Source: Holosporales bacterium (GTDB lineage: Bacteria; Pseudomonadota; Alphaproteobacteria; BNTO01). From it: a DNA stretch of 9,072 bases. Position numbers and translations under genes: made by a program. The notes beneath the pieces were generated by a model. It made no database searches and was not told where the DNA came from. It worked only from the letters and a program-made list of their open reading frames with translations. Positions 1 to 6,604 of the stretch are shown piece by piece; the stretch's first letter is position 1, and the number at the start of each line of letters is the position of its first letter. The DNA is taken from the NCBI GenBank assembly GCA_031265645.1, contig JAISCJ010000073.1, forward strand, positions 1-9,072, read 5' to 3'.

Positions 1-373
1 CACAAACGTGGCAAGCCTTGCGGACCTCAGCCGGAACGCCACAGCTTTCGCGCCCGACCATGATTATGTCAGTTGGGGCGTATGCTACGTCCGTATAAAG
101 CGTTTCGGCGCGCGTGTCCAGCAGGATTATGCGAGCGGTTGATTGGCCTGGCGTAGCATTTGAAATTCGCTTCTCCCAAAATTCATCGAATGAACAGTGT
201 CGCGTAACGTTTACTAGATCGATGTAGTCCATCCCTGCTCTGCGCATCCGTGCATCATCCCATGGAAAACCCAGCGGCTCAATCACATCGACAGGGACTC
301 CCAAGCATGCACCTAAACGCAGCATCGTTCCAAGATTTTGCGCGATTTCTGTTTGGTACAGAGCAAGTCTCAT
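1..373 (-). CDS. trmL: tRNA (cytidine/uridine-34-2'-O)-methyltransferase TrmL, 3' end cut by window
   Basis: A SPOUT-class methyltransferase that puts a 2'-O-methyl group on the wobble nucleotide (C34 or U34) of leucine tRNAs using S-adenosylmethionine. The 124 visible residues open with MRLALYQTEIAQNLGTMLR, the typical TrmL N-terminus. Next come a GVPVDVIEPLGF segment (residues 25-36) and RRAGMDY (44-50). GRESCGVP at 107-114 is the glycine-rich start of the SPOUT knot that binds the cofactor. Family members are about 150-155 residues, so roughly 30 C-terminal residues lie beyond the left edge. The ATG is only 6 nt after the fabF stop codon and has no clear Shine-Dalgarno sequence, so translation is probably coupled to fabF. 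The family call is firm; position-34 specificity is taken from the family. Confidence 0.9.
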   Translation of the reverse strand, partial: MRLALYQTEIAQNLGTMLRLGACLGVPVDVIEPLGFPWDDARMRRAGMDYIDLVNVTRHCSFDEFWEKRISNATPGQSTARIILLDTRAETLYTDVAYAPTDIIMVGRESCGVPAEVRKACHVC

Positions 374-379
374 ACGTTG

Positions 380-1651
380 TTAGATTTTTCGAAAAATGAC
401 ACTCGCATTTGTGCCACCGAAACCAAATGAATTTGACATTGTGTATTCTAAAGGCTTTTGGCGGGCGACTAGGGGCACAAAGTCCAAATCGCATTCTGCC
501 CCTGGATTTTCTAAATTCAAAGTTGGTGGCATTATTTGATCTCGAAGAGCCAATATACAAAAAATTCCTTCGACAGCCCCTGCTCCACCGAGCAAATGTC
601 CTATTGCAGACTTCGTGGACGAAATCGATACACCACCGCATAATGCATGATCGCCAAACAATCGCTTTAGCGCATGGACCTCCACCAAATCTCCTGGTGG
701 CGTCGACGTCCCGTGAGCGTTAACATATCCGATTTGTTCTTTACTAATTCCAGCATTTTTTACCGCAGCACGCATCGCCCTATAGGCTCCATCTCCATTC
801 GGCTCTGGCGCTGTCATGTGGTAGGCGTCTCCAGACATGCCGTACCCGACTACTTCAGCATATAATTTTGCTCCACGGTCGACAGCATGTTGATATTCTT
901 CCAATATCAGAATTCCTGCCCCCTCGGCGATAACAAACCCGTCACGGTCTTTGTCCCAAGGGCGAGACGCGCGTTCAGGAGTGTCGTTAAAATGCGTAGA
1001 TAGCGCACGAGCAGCAGAAAATCCTGCAATACAAAACGGAAATACTGCAGATTCGGCTCCGCCCGCTACAACAACGTCCGCATCTCCGAACATAATTAAA
1101 CGTGACGCATCGCCAATTGCATGTGAGCCCGTTGCGCAGGCTGTTACAGGTGCAATGTTGGGGCCCTTTAGGTGGTGGCGAATTGTTATATGTCCAGACG
1201 CAAGGTTTATTAATGCTGACGGAACAAAAAATGGACTAACGCGCCTAGCTCCTTCTGAGAAGAAGACAATTGAATTGTCATAAATCTTAGGCAAGCCACC
1301 TATGCCTGCTCCAACCACAACCCCTGTGGCTTCTTGATCTTTTGGCGTTGAAGGATGCCAATCTGCGTCATCTAATGCTTGCTGTGCCGCAGCCAAAGCA
1401 AACATTATGAACTTGTCCATTTTTAATTGCTCTGGTGGATCAATATATTCGTTTACGTTAAAAAAATCAGAACACTCCGATGGCGAAGTTGGTACGATTC
1501 CCGCAATTTTAGATGGCAAATCCGACGTATCAAACTTTGTAATCTTTCGTATCCCGGATTCGCTTGCGAGAAGACGACGCCACGAAGCTTCCACTCCAGA
1601 AGCAAGCGGGGAAACCATCCCCATTCCTGTTACAACAACGCGTTTAGTCAT
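380..1651 (-). CDS. fabF: Beta-ketoacyl-ACP synthase II (KAS II)
   Basis: Condensing enzyme of type II fatty-acid synthesis. It joins malonyl-ACP to an acyl-ACP with loss of CO2 and extends mid-length and long acyl chains in the cytoplasm. The product is 423 residues, the usual size. The catalytic triad is visible: nucleophile Cys172 in VTACATGSHAIGDA, His313 in NAHGTSTPPGD, and His352 in the KSAIGHLLGGAGAVE motif (Lys347 just before it). The glycine-rich NSFGFGGTNAS motif is near residue 407. The sequence closely follows the alphaproteobacterial housekeeping FabF, so a polyketide-type paralogue is unlikely. The ATG is 12 nt after the acpP stop; an AGTAGG ribosome-binding sequence overlaps that stop codon, with somewhat long spacing (11 nt). 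trmL follows after 6 nt, so the three genes are probably co-transcribed. Confidence 0.97.
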   Translation of the reverse strand: MTKRVVVTGMGMVSPLASGVEASWRRLLASESGIRKITKFDTSDLPSKIAGIVPTSPSECSDFFNVNEYIDPPEQLKMDKFIMFALAAAQQALDDADWHPSTPKDQEATGVVVGAGIGGLPKIYDNSIVFFSEGARRVSPFFVPSALINLASGHITIRHHLKGPNIAPVTACATGSHAIGDASRLIMFGDADVVVAGGAESAVFPFCIAGFSAARALSTHFNDTPERASRPWDKDRDGFVIAEGAGILILEEYQHAVDRGAKLYAEVVGYGMSGDAYHMTAPEPNGDGAYRAMRAAVKNAGISKEQIGYVNAHGTSTPPGDLVEVHALKRLFGDHALCGGVSISSTKSAIGHLLGGAGAVEGIFCILALRDQIMPPTLNLENPGAECDLDFVPLVARQKPLEYTMSNSFGFGGTNASVIFRKI

Positions 1652-1663
1652 CGATTCGTGAAC

Positions 1664-1915
1664 CTACTTCGCGGAGCCATCTTGAATCTTGGACTCAATG
1701 TACGATATCGCGGCTCCAATAGACACGATATTATTTGAATCTTTCTCCGGAATTTCGCAACTAAACTCTTTCTCCATATCAAGAATCACTTCGAATAATG
1801 TTAAACTGTCGACTCCCAAGTCCGAACTCAAATTCGCAGAGTCCAGAAGCTGATCGTCAGAGACCTTTACATGTTTTTTTACTATGCCGGTGATACGCTC
1901 TCTAACCGTTGACAT
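1664..1915 (-). CDS. acpP: Acyl carrier protein
   Basis: Small acidic carrier that holds growing acyl chains on a 4'-phosphopantetheine arm. The 83-residue product has the DLGVDSLTL motif, with Ser37 as the attachment serine (Ser36 in mature E. coli ACP), followed by the acidic recognition helix LFEVILDMEKEF. I chose the ATG at 1915: an AGGA lies 7 nt upstream and the length is normal. An in-frame ATG at 1951 would add a hydrophobic MLLCCRLLVGIL leader and would lie upstream of the transcription start predicted from the candidate promoter. The residue after DSL is Thr, where most ACPs have Asp or Glu, and the protein looks more divergent than its fabF partner. fabD and fabG, frequent upstream partners, are absent here. 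A specialised ACP is possible, but pairing with fabF favours the housekeeping role. Confidence 0.92.
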   Translation of the reverse strand: MSTVRERITGIVKKHVKVSDDQLLDSANLSSDLGVDSLTLFEVILDMEKEFSCEIPEKDSNNIVSIGAAISYIESKIQDGSAK

Positions 1916-1951
1916 CAAAATTCCTACTAATAGCCTGCAACACAATAACAT

Positions 1952-1980
1952 TTTTAACAGATCGTACCTTAAAGTAACAA
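1952..1980 (-). promoter_or_regulatory. Candidate promoter of acpP-fabF-trmL
   Basis: Read on the minus strand, TTGTTA (1980-1975) and TTAAAA (1957-1952) are separated by exactly 17 nt. The -35 matches TTGACA at four of six positions; the -10 is weak. Transcription would start near 1945, leaving about 30 nt of leader before the acpP ATG at 1915. An odd palindrome, CCTCATTGAGG at 1983-1993, lies immediately upstream of the -35 and could be an operator. Confidence 0.35.
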
Positions 1981-2120
1981 GCCCTCATTGAGGTCTAAAT
2001 CATTACGTTCTCACTAAAAAGTGTTACCAAACGATGAACCCTAAGCAAAAGCAATGCTCGTTCCATTGGAAATAAACAGATTTTGCTATGTTAAAACTCG
2101 AAGAACTTCTGCGTAAGAAA

Positions 2121-2160
2121 CTCCGCCCTGCACGCACAAAGGCGGAGAAAAAATAAAAAA
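2121..2160. repeat. Inverted repeat next to an A-rich tract
   Basis: CTCCGCC (2121-2127) and GGCGGAG (2141-2147) form a perfect 7-bp GC-rich stem with a 13-nt loop, followed at 2148-2160 by an A-rich tract interrupted by one T. It is not an ordinary intrinsic terminator in either direction. On the plus strand the stem is followed by A, not U, and on the minus strand the U tract comes before the stem. It sits between two divergent candidate promoters, so an operator or insulating element is possible. Confidence 0.4.
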
Positions 2161-2197
2161 TAGCCCTACCGCTATGTTTTGTTGTGTATTGATTTAC

Positions 2198-2227
2198 GTG
2201 ACAAAGAGAACGTCTATTTGCTACACT
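2198..2227 (+). promoter_or_regulatory. Candidate sigma70-type promoter of the secreted coiled-coil gene
   Basis: GTGACA (2198-2203, one mismatch to TTGACA) and TACACT (2222-2227, four of six matches to TATAAT) are spaced by 18 nt. The start would be near 2234, giving a leader of about 43 nt with AGGAG at 2261-2265. This fits translation from the ATG at 2277 and argues against an in-frame start at 2232. Confidence 0.4.
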
Positions 2228-2276
2228 ACGCTTGGTTTTAAGCACAACGCTCAAGCGTATAGGAGATTATAGATTT

Positions 2277-3299
2277 ATGAATATGAACAAGTTTGCAAAA
2301 ATAATTGGAAGCACGACGCTGTTGGTCGCATTTTGCGTTCCGGTATCAGGATCCACTTCCTCAACAGGACCCGTTCCTTCAGCAGCTCAATCAGGGCCGT
2401 CATCATCAACCGTTTCTGGTATGTGGGGACCAGACGGGGCTGCGACTAAAGCAATCCTTGAGATACTCCACATCAAGGAGTCTTATAGCGAGTTCGAAAT
2501 TCGCCCTAGCGTGAGTTTTGAAGAAGCAAAGCAAAGACCATTGGCCGCGTTGGCAAGTGATATTGTCCTATCCGGTCTCCGTGAGTGTGTTCTTTCTGGG
2601 CTGAATAAAATGGAACAGAAAAAGTACGTTGGTCCAGAGTTAAGTATTGCAGCCAAGTGCTATGCTGAATGTTTGAAGTATACAAGTTCTCGTCCGGAAG
2701 TTATTCATTATATGACATTTGACGAGTCAGCACAAGATGGGCCTCGCCAGTTTTTGTTGGCGACTCTCTGGGTAGTTGACAGATTTAACATGCTCTCAAA
2801 TCATGATTTCATGACCTCATTTGTGCAGTTCGTATACAGAGCTAATCCTGCAATATCTCAGAACTCGTCAACGGACCTTTTGATATCTCTTTTTGGGCAA
2901 GATGCGCATGCACGTATGCAAATACAGTATTTGGATATATACTCCTTGGCCGGGAAGAAGCCGCCTATATCAGTGCAACGTGCTGTCTGCGAGGCATTGC
3001 GGCTGTATAGAGACGATGTAGTTGAGCTAAAAGTCCGACGCGCATGCCAAGATATCTCGGAACTGAAACAGCAACTCGATCAAGCTTTGGCGGAAAGGGA
3101 TCAGGCAAGACGCGAATTGCAGGAAGTCAAGTCGACAGCAACAACTTGTGACGCTGTTCTATTGAAAATTGATGAGCAATCAACATTCATAAAATCCTTG
3201 ATTGATTCATCCAGTAGAGAGGTCGCGGATTGGGGACAACAAACGCTAGATGCCATTAAAGAGCTCCCCCAACTAAAGGACACACCAAATGACGAATAA
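2277..3299 (+). CDS. Secreted coiled-coil protein of unknown function
   Basis: I do not recognise this family. The 340-residue product opens with a likely Sec signal peptide: MNMNKFAKII, then a hydrophobic core TTLLVAFCVPV, then small residues VSGS. No proper lipobox precedes Cys20. Residues 25-48 are a low-complexity Ser/Thr/Pro/Gly linker. Residues 55-245 look mainly helical, with scattered cysteines (104, 128, 132, 238) that could form disulfides outside the cytoplasm. Residues about 247-287 form a charged heptad stretch (VELKVRRACQDISELKQQL onward) predicted as a coiled coil, followed by a helical tail. AGGAG lies 11 nt before the chosen ATG. It is the only plus-strand gene, divergent from acpP and convergent with rimI, so it stands alone. 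A periplasmic or host-directed role is possible but unproven. Confidence 0.8.
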   Translation: MNMNKFAKIIGSTTLLVAFCVPVSGSTSSTGPVPSAAQSGPSSSTVSGMWGPDGAATKAILEILHIKESYSEFEIRPSVSFEEAKQRPLAALASDIVLSGLRECVLSGLNKMEQKKYVGPELSIAAKCYAECLKYTSSRPEVIHYMTFDESAQDGPRQFLLATLWVVDRFNMLSNHDFMTSFVQFVYRANPAISQNSSTDLLISLFGQDAHARMQIQYLDIYSLAGKKPPISVQRAVCEALRLYRDDVVELKVRRACQDISELKQQLDQALAERDQARRELQEVKSTATTCDAVLLKIDEQSTFIKSLIDSSSREVADWGQQTLDAIKELPQLKDTPNDE

Positions 3300-3331
3300 C
3301 CTTAACACAGCGTAATCTACGAAAAAGCTAC

Positions 3332-3361
3332 CCACGCTAACGATCATGATCATTGGCGTGG
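3332..3361. terminator. Strong inverted repeat between convergent genes, possible terminator
   Basis: The 30-nt element is a near-perfect palindrome. The arms CCACGCTAA and TTGGCGTGG pair with one wobble, one C/A mismatch follows, and GATCATGATC forms the centre. It begins 32 nt after the plus-strand stop at 3299. On the minus strand it is followed, five bases later, by a run of five T, so it could stop read-through from the rimI side, though the rimI stop is over 200 nt away. On the plus side no T run follows. The rest of the 3300-3593 gap shows no gene. It also contains a 14-nt perfect palindrome, CAGTATTAATACTG (3563-3576), 18 nt downstream of rimI and followed on that strand by TCTTCTT, a weaker terminator candidate. 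Confidence 0.4.
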
Positions 3362-3593
3362 ATCGCTGCTTTGCAGAGCTTTCGCCTGAGTCTTTATCTC
3401 ATTTGCACATATTTGAGCGATTGAAACATCTCAAAATGCGCTATAGCCTTGGGTATATGCATTATTCGACCTTTATACGGCTAGACATATAATATTAAGC
3501 TTTCACTAATATCTATACATATTGACCGTTGAATAGTATTATACGTCAGGCCTGCAAGAAGACAGTATTAATACTGAACACAATAATTGGACC

Positions 3594-4121
3594 TTAAGTC
3601 GATCGTTTCTTTTCTAAAATGATAGCATTTATTGCTATTCGCTCTTCATTGGGGGAGGCCTTATTTTTGTAGTACCCCTTACGAACGCCGATGCGTTGAA
3701 AGCCATGCTTTTGATATAACGTGAGAGCTTTGTAGTTATTTTCAGCCACTTCCAAAGTAAATCGCTTTTCGCTGTGTTTTAATGCTGTTTGCAATAGTTG
3801 GCTAGCGATCCCTTGGTTTTGAAGATGTGGATGAGTAGCAATTTTTAATATATCAATAAAATCTACGCAATCTTGCAACAGGATGTACCCCATATACAGT
3901 TCTGGGGCGCTGTGGTGGAGTGTTTCATGCGCAACTTCGCATGCTTGAATTGAAGATTGGTCAGGCGTTTCACTATTCGTAGCAACCCATCCGTGTCCAC
4001 CTTTTTCTAATATTTGTTCAAAATCTTGAGTTTCCCACGGTGGGTCACGCAAGTCTGTGAAAGCGCACTCGGACAATATTTCTAGCTGCTGCAGCATCGA
4101 GCGCGTTATGGATTTGATCAT
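3594..4121 (-). CDS. rimI: Ribosomal protein S18 N-alpha-acetyltransferase RimI (GNAT family)
   Basis: GNAT-fold acetyltransferase expected to move acetyl from acetyl-CoA to the N-terminus of ribosomal protein S18. The product is 175 residues; E. coli RimI has 148, and the extra length is near the N-terminus and around residues 45-70. DPPWETQDFEQIL (26-38) matches the family's early DPW motif. HPHLQNQGIASQLL (97-110) is motif A, the acetyl-CoA pyrophosphate loop, with Gln at 101 where Arg is often found. LEVAENNYKALTLYQKHGF (123-141) and GVRKGYYKN (145-153) are typical RimI C-terminal signatures. Its ATG overlaps the tsaB stop by 4 nt, which indicates translational coupling. tsaB-rimI is a recurrent bacterial pair, which supports RimI over another GNAT. 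It is the last gene of the tRNA-Leu-tig-tsaB-rimI unit. Confidence 0.87.
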   Translation of the reverse strand: MIKSITRSMLQQLEILSECAFTDLRDPPWETQDFEQILEKGGHGWVATNSETPDQSSIQACEVAHETLHHSAPELYMGYILLQDCVDFIDILKIATHPHLQNQGIASQLLQTALKHSEKRFTLEVAENNYKALTLYQKHGFQRIGVRKGYYKNKASPNEERIAINAIILEKKRST

Positions 4122-4834
4122 GCAAAATGAGCCGATGGTATCTTTTTGTACGCTAGACTGTGCAGGCGATACGGCTCTAGGGATTTATAATCAAAGTCGT
4201 TTCGCACAACTGATGACTCAAATAAATCAATTTGCACCAAAGCAAGGTTCACAGGCGGCAGTCTGACGAGGTTTTCCGATGGTACATAATGAATCAATGA
4301 GCGTTCTAGTTGTTCTTCTGAAAAATCTGTCACAAACAGACGTTCTGCGTTGGATCGTAAAAAATCTGAGCCAGAGTTTCCTTCATAAAAAGTGGCTCCT
4401 GGCAACATGTATGAGATATTTGGTTCTTTTTGAAATTTAGCTCCAAAAAAGCCTTGATTATATGAATTAATTAACACAAAAAAGCAATTAGCCTCACTAA
4501 CGCGTTCCTTGGCGGCGTGTGTCAGTACGTGAAAATTAGATGGCGCAAATATTTGGGCATTTGGCGCACAGAAATGCAGGGCTTTGCCGACTGTAAGCAG
4601 TACGCGCTGAATTGTAAATGGAGACGGTCCTCTTGGCGCGATAATGGTGTCTGCGGAGCGAACGTCTACACCAATTTTTTTTGTGAAATGCTGCAACAAC
4701 GGGACTAGACCCATTGTTTGGGTGTAGTTGGGGGTCCAATTGCACTGCTCTGCAAATTTCGCATCTCCGATGGACGCTGCAACGTATCCGCTGTAGCGGT
4801 CGGAGTATACGGAAATAACAAAACTATTGCTCAT
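4118..4834 (-). CDS. tsaB: tRNA t6A biosynthesis protein TsaB (YeaZ-like), divergent
   Basis: TsaB is the non-catalytic partner of TsaD in the complex that attaches threonylcarbamoyl to A37 of ANN-decoding tRNAs. The 238-residue product has the expected size and ASKHA-like layout. RGPSPFTIQR (68-77) stands where the family has GPGSFTGxR, followed by VGKALHF (82-88), which corresponds to the AKGLA helix. VLINSYNQGFFGAKF (120-134) matches the VLIDAR...YAALF strand, and LEPYRLH (219-225) resembles the C-terminal PLYLR motif. The sequence departs from consensus: the N-terminal ALDTS segment reads SVYSDR, and two glycines of the GPGSFTG loop are lost. The start is 8 nt after tig and the stop overlaps rimI, and this context supports the call. 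It is functional on present evidence, with no frameshift. Confidence 0.8.
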   Translation of the reverse strand: MSNSFVISVYSDRYSGYVAASIGDAKFAEQCNWTPNYTQTMGLVPLLQHFTKKIGVDVRSADTIIAPRGPSPFTIQRVLLTVGKALHFCAPNAQIFAPSNFHVLTHAAKERVSEANCFFVLINSYNQGFFGAKFQKEPNISYMLPGATFYEGNSGSDFLRSNAERLFVTDFSEEQLERSLIHYVPSENLVRLPPVNLALVQIDLFESSVVRNDFDYKSLEPYRLHSLAYKKIPSAHFA

Positions 4835-4842
4835 GAAGCATG

Positions 4843-6444
4843 CTATTCAGCTTTGGCACAATCAGTTTGCTGTTCGGTGGGAAGTTGATTCATTGCGTCT
4901 TCTTTTATGGTAGCGTCATCTAATGTTTTATCCTCTAGGCATTTATTCTCTGAGCTTTCATTTTCTGAATCTTCTTCTGAGTTTTCATTTTCTGAATGTT
5001 CTTCTTCTAATATTTCTTCTTCTAAGATTTCTTCTAAGTCTTCATCGTTCCAATTTTCGGATGAACTAAAAATATCCATTGCACGCCAATTATACCCATC
5101 AAAATCATTATCAGACACTGTATCTTGTACCAGAGCCAGTAATTCTTCTGGCGTTAACACGCGTTCGGTCGTAGATGCACCATTTAGCATTTGAATAATC
5201 GAATAATCCTCGATTATGTCTGGCAATAAGCGATCTTGCATTTCTTTTGAACTGATCAATATTCTTTTTGCAAAGTACAACAACATCTCCGAAGTCACAT
5301 ACTTTTGATCAAGCCACTCTTCTATAAATGCTGGCGGAAGCTCGTTTTTGCTCCGAAATACTTCCATAAGAAGGAAACCTGCTCGAATACGGCGCACTGA
5401 AATGTCGCGACATTCTTGCATCAAGTCTTCATCCGTTTTCCCACGCACGTCTTCATCATCATCTTCGCGTGCTCTTTCCAGGTCCTCTTGCATTATTTTC
5501 CACGTATTCTTGAAGTCAGCTTCGATAAGTGATGGAGGAATTTCGAATGTATAGGCTTCCGACAGAGCATCTAAAACTGCTCGCTTATTGCAGATGTTTA
5601 TTTGCTTTTGGCGCATCAATCTTAATCTTTTCCAGATAAAATCTTTTACGTCTTCTGCGTCATTAAAAGAGTTTTTCTTGGCGGTTTCGTCATTTATTTC
5701 AACATTTTGTGAGCGTTCGACCTCAAGAACAGTTACGTTCACCGTTACAGTCTTATTGCGAAGATCTTTGTTACTGAAGTCTTTGCTCAATGTGATTTCT
5801 TCTTGTTTTTGCTCTCCGACACGCATTCCCATTATGATTTGCCCAACTTCTCTTTCGAAAGAGTTTTGCGTCAATCCAACTCTGATAGAGGCATTATCTA
5901 CGCAAAACTTTTTCAGTCGACTTTTCCCTATGAATGTTTCATAACTAAGCGACACAACGTCGCCAACGTCTATCGGCTGGTCAGTTGGGGTCAAAACTTT
6001 GAAGTTTTTACAGAATGCGCTGTAAGCTTCGTCAAACTCTTCTTGGGTAACTTCGCACACAACTTTTTCTACGTGAATTTCTTTGTGGTCAATTAGTTCA
6101 ACCTTTGGCTGAATCTCCACTGACATTTCCACAACAAAGTCTTCATCTAGCGCGCTTGATTTAATTTCAAAACTAGGTCCCCTAACAAGGACCAATTTGT
6201 CTGTTTCTATAATATCTTTTTGAGCCTTTTTTAGGATATCTTCTATTACAGATGGCTTCGCTTGGTCGATGTAATGTTTCTTCACGACATCTAGCGGCAC
6301 CTTTCCTTTTCGAAAGCCGTCCATTTTAACTGTTGCTGCCTTCTTGACGATCCATTCGTCAATTTTTTCAGTGATTTCAGATAATGTAATCGTTATCGTA
6401 TAGGTTCGAGATAAAGACGAGTGCTCTTTTTTGTCGATTTGCAT
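4843..6444 (-). CDS. tig: Trigger factor with long acidic C-terminal extension
   Basis: Ribosome-bound chaperone that meets nascent chains at the exit tunnel; the family also has peptidyl-prolyl isomerase activity. The N-terminal domain carries GFRKGKVP at 43-50, the loop that contacts ribosomal protein L23, at the same positions as in E. coli. An FKBP-like domain follows at about 155-245, containing IDVGDVVSLSYE and VGQIIMGMRVGE. The helical C-terminal chaperone arms run from about 255 to 438, ending in TTERVLTPEELLAL. Family members are usually about 430-450 residues; this one has 533. The extra part, after about 440, is dominated by Glu, Asp, Ser and Asn and encoded partly by tandem DNA repeats. 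AAGG lies 7 nt before the ATG. It starts 23 nt after the tRNA-Leu gene and is likely co-transcribed with it and with tsaB and rimI. Confidence 0.95.
   Translation of the reverse strand: MQIDKKEHSSLSRTYTITITLSEITEKIDEWIVKKAATVKMDGFRKGKVPLDVVKKHYIDQAKPSVIEDILKKAQKDIIETDKLVLVRGPSFEIKSSALDEDFVVEMSVEIQPKVELIDHKEIHVEKVVCEVTQEEFDEAYSAFCKNFKVLTPTDQPIDVGDVVSLSYETFIGKSRLKKFCVDNASIRVGLTQNSFEREVGQIIMGMRVGEQKQEEITLSKDFSNKDLRNKTVTVNVTVLEVERSQNVEINDETAKKNSFNDAEDVKDFIWKRLRLMRQKQINICNKRAVLDALSEAYTFEIPPSLIEADFKNTWKIMQEDLERAREDDDEDVRGKTDEDLMQECRDISVRRIRAGFLLMEVFRSKNELPPAFIEEWLDQKYVTSEMLLYFAKRILISSKEMQDRLLPDIIEDYSIIQMLNGASTTERVLTPEELLALVQDTVSDNDFDGYNWRAMDIFSSSENWNDEDLEEILEEEILEEEHSENENSEEDSENESSENKCLEDKTLDDATIKEDAMNQLPTEQQTDCAKAE
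4949..5040. repeat. Tandem micro-repeats encoding the acidic tail of trigger factor
   Basis: Two 27-nt units (4949-4975 and 4976-5002) match at all but two positions and encode the SENENSEE / SENESSEN part of the tail. Directly after, from about 5003, 15-nt units built on TTCTTCTAA(T/G)ATT encode EILEE repeats. Both unit lengths are multiples of three, so copy-number change would lengthen or shorten the tail without breaking the frame. Confidence 0.75.
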
Positions 6445-6467
6445 ATTTATACCTTACTTGCCCATAT

Positions 6468-6552
6468 TGGTACGGCCGAAGGGACTTGAACCCCCATGAC
6501 TTTCGCCACCAGGACCTAAACCTGGCGTGTCTACCAGTTTCACCACGGCCGC
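6468..6552 (-). tRNA. tRNA-Leu (anticodon UAG)
   Basis: The minus strand folds as a class II tRNA of 85 nt including an encoded 3' CCA (6470-6468). The acceptor stem GCGGCCG pairs with CGGCCGU (first pair G-U). The D-arm region reads GTGAAACTGGTAGACAC, and the anticodon stem CCAGG/CCUGG encloses the loop UUUAGGU with anticodon UAG at 6518-6516. The long variable arm UGGC-GAAA-GUCA, typical of leucine tRNA, has a GNRA tetraloop. The T arm contains GGTTCAAGTCCC. UAG reads CUN leucine codons. tig follows after 23 nt on the same strand. Confidence 0.96.
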
Positions 6553-6563
6553 CTATGCCATAT

Positions 6564-6595
6564 GAGAGACTTTAGCAAAAGAGCTTAAGTCTCTC
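6564..6595 (-). promoter_or_regulatory. Leader hairpin just upstream of tRNA-Leu
   Basis: A perfect 9-bp stem (6564-6572 with 6587-6595, GAGAGACTT/AAGTCTCTC), one T/T mismatch, then a 3-bp AGC/GCT inner stem and a 6-nt loop. It ends 11 nt before the first base of the mature tRNA, and its 5' side begins within a few bases of the transcription start expected from the promoter at 6605-6634. No U tract follows it, so it is not a standard terminator. A role in 5'-end protection, tRNA precursor processing or regulation is inference. Confidence 0.5.
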
Positions 6596-6604
6596 AATAT
6601 ATAG

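Noticed and set aside
1916..1951. Upstream ATG for acpP at 1951
   Set aside because: It adds a hydrophobic leader foreign to ACPs, while the start at 1915 has an AGGA at good spacing and gives a normal length.
2024..2254. Minus-strand 76-codon open frame in the acpP/secreted-gene gap
   Set aside because: It needs a TTG start, has no ribosome-binding sequence, is low complexity and runs across the candidate plus-strand promoter and the inverted repeat.
2232..2276. Upstream in-frame ATG giving 15 extra residues on the secreted coiled-coil protein
   Set aside because: It would lie at or before the predicted transcription start and would bury the signal peptide; AGGAG is placed for the ATG at 2277.
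4945..5040. Possible CRISPR-like or mobile repeat array
   Set aside because: The repeats are short, adjacent with no spacers, and coding in the frame of trigger factor.
4907..5194. Plus-strand Ser-rich open frame opposite tig
   Set aside because: It is the complement of the Glu/Ser-rich tandem repeats and acidic codons of trigger factor; no start signal or family resemblance.
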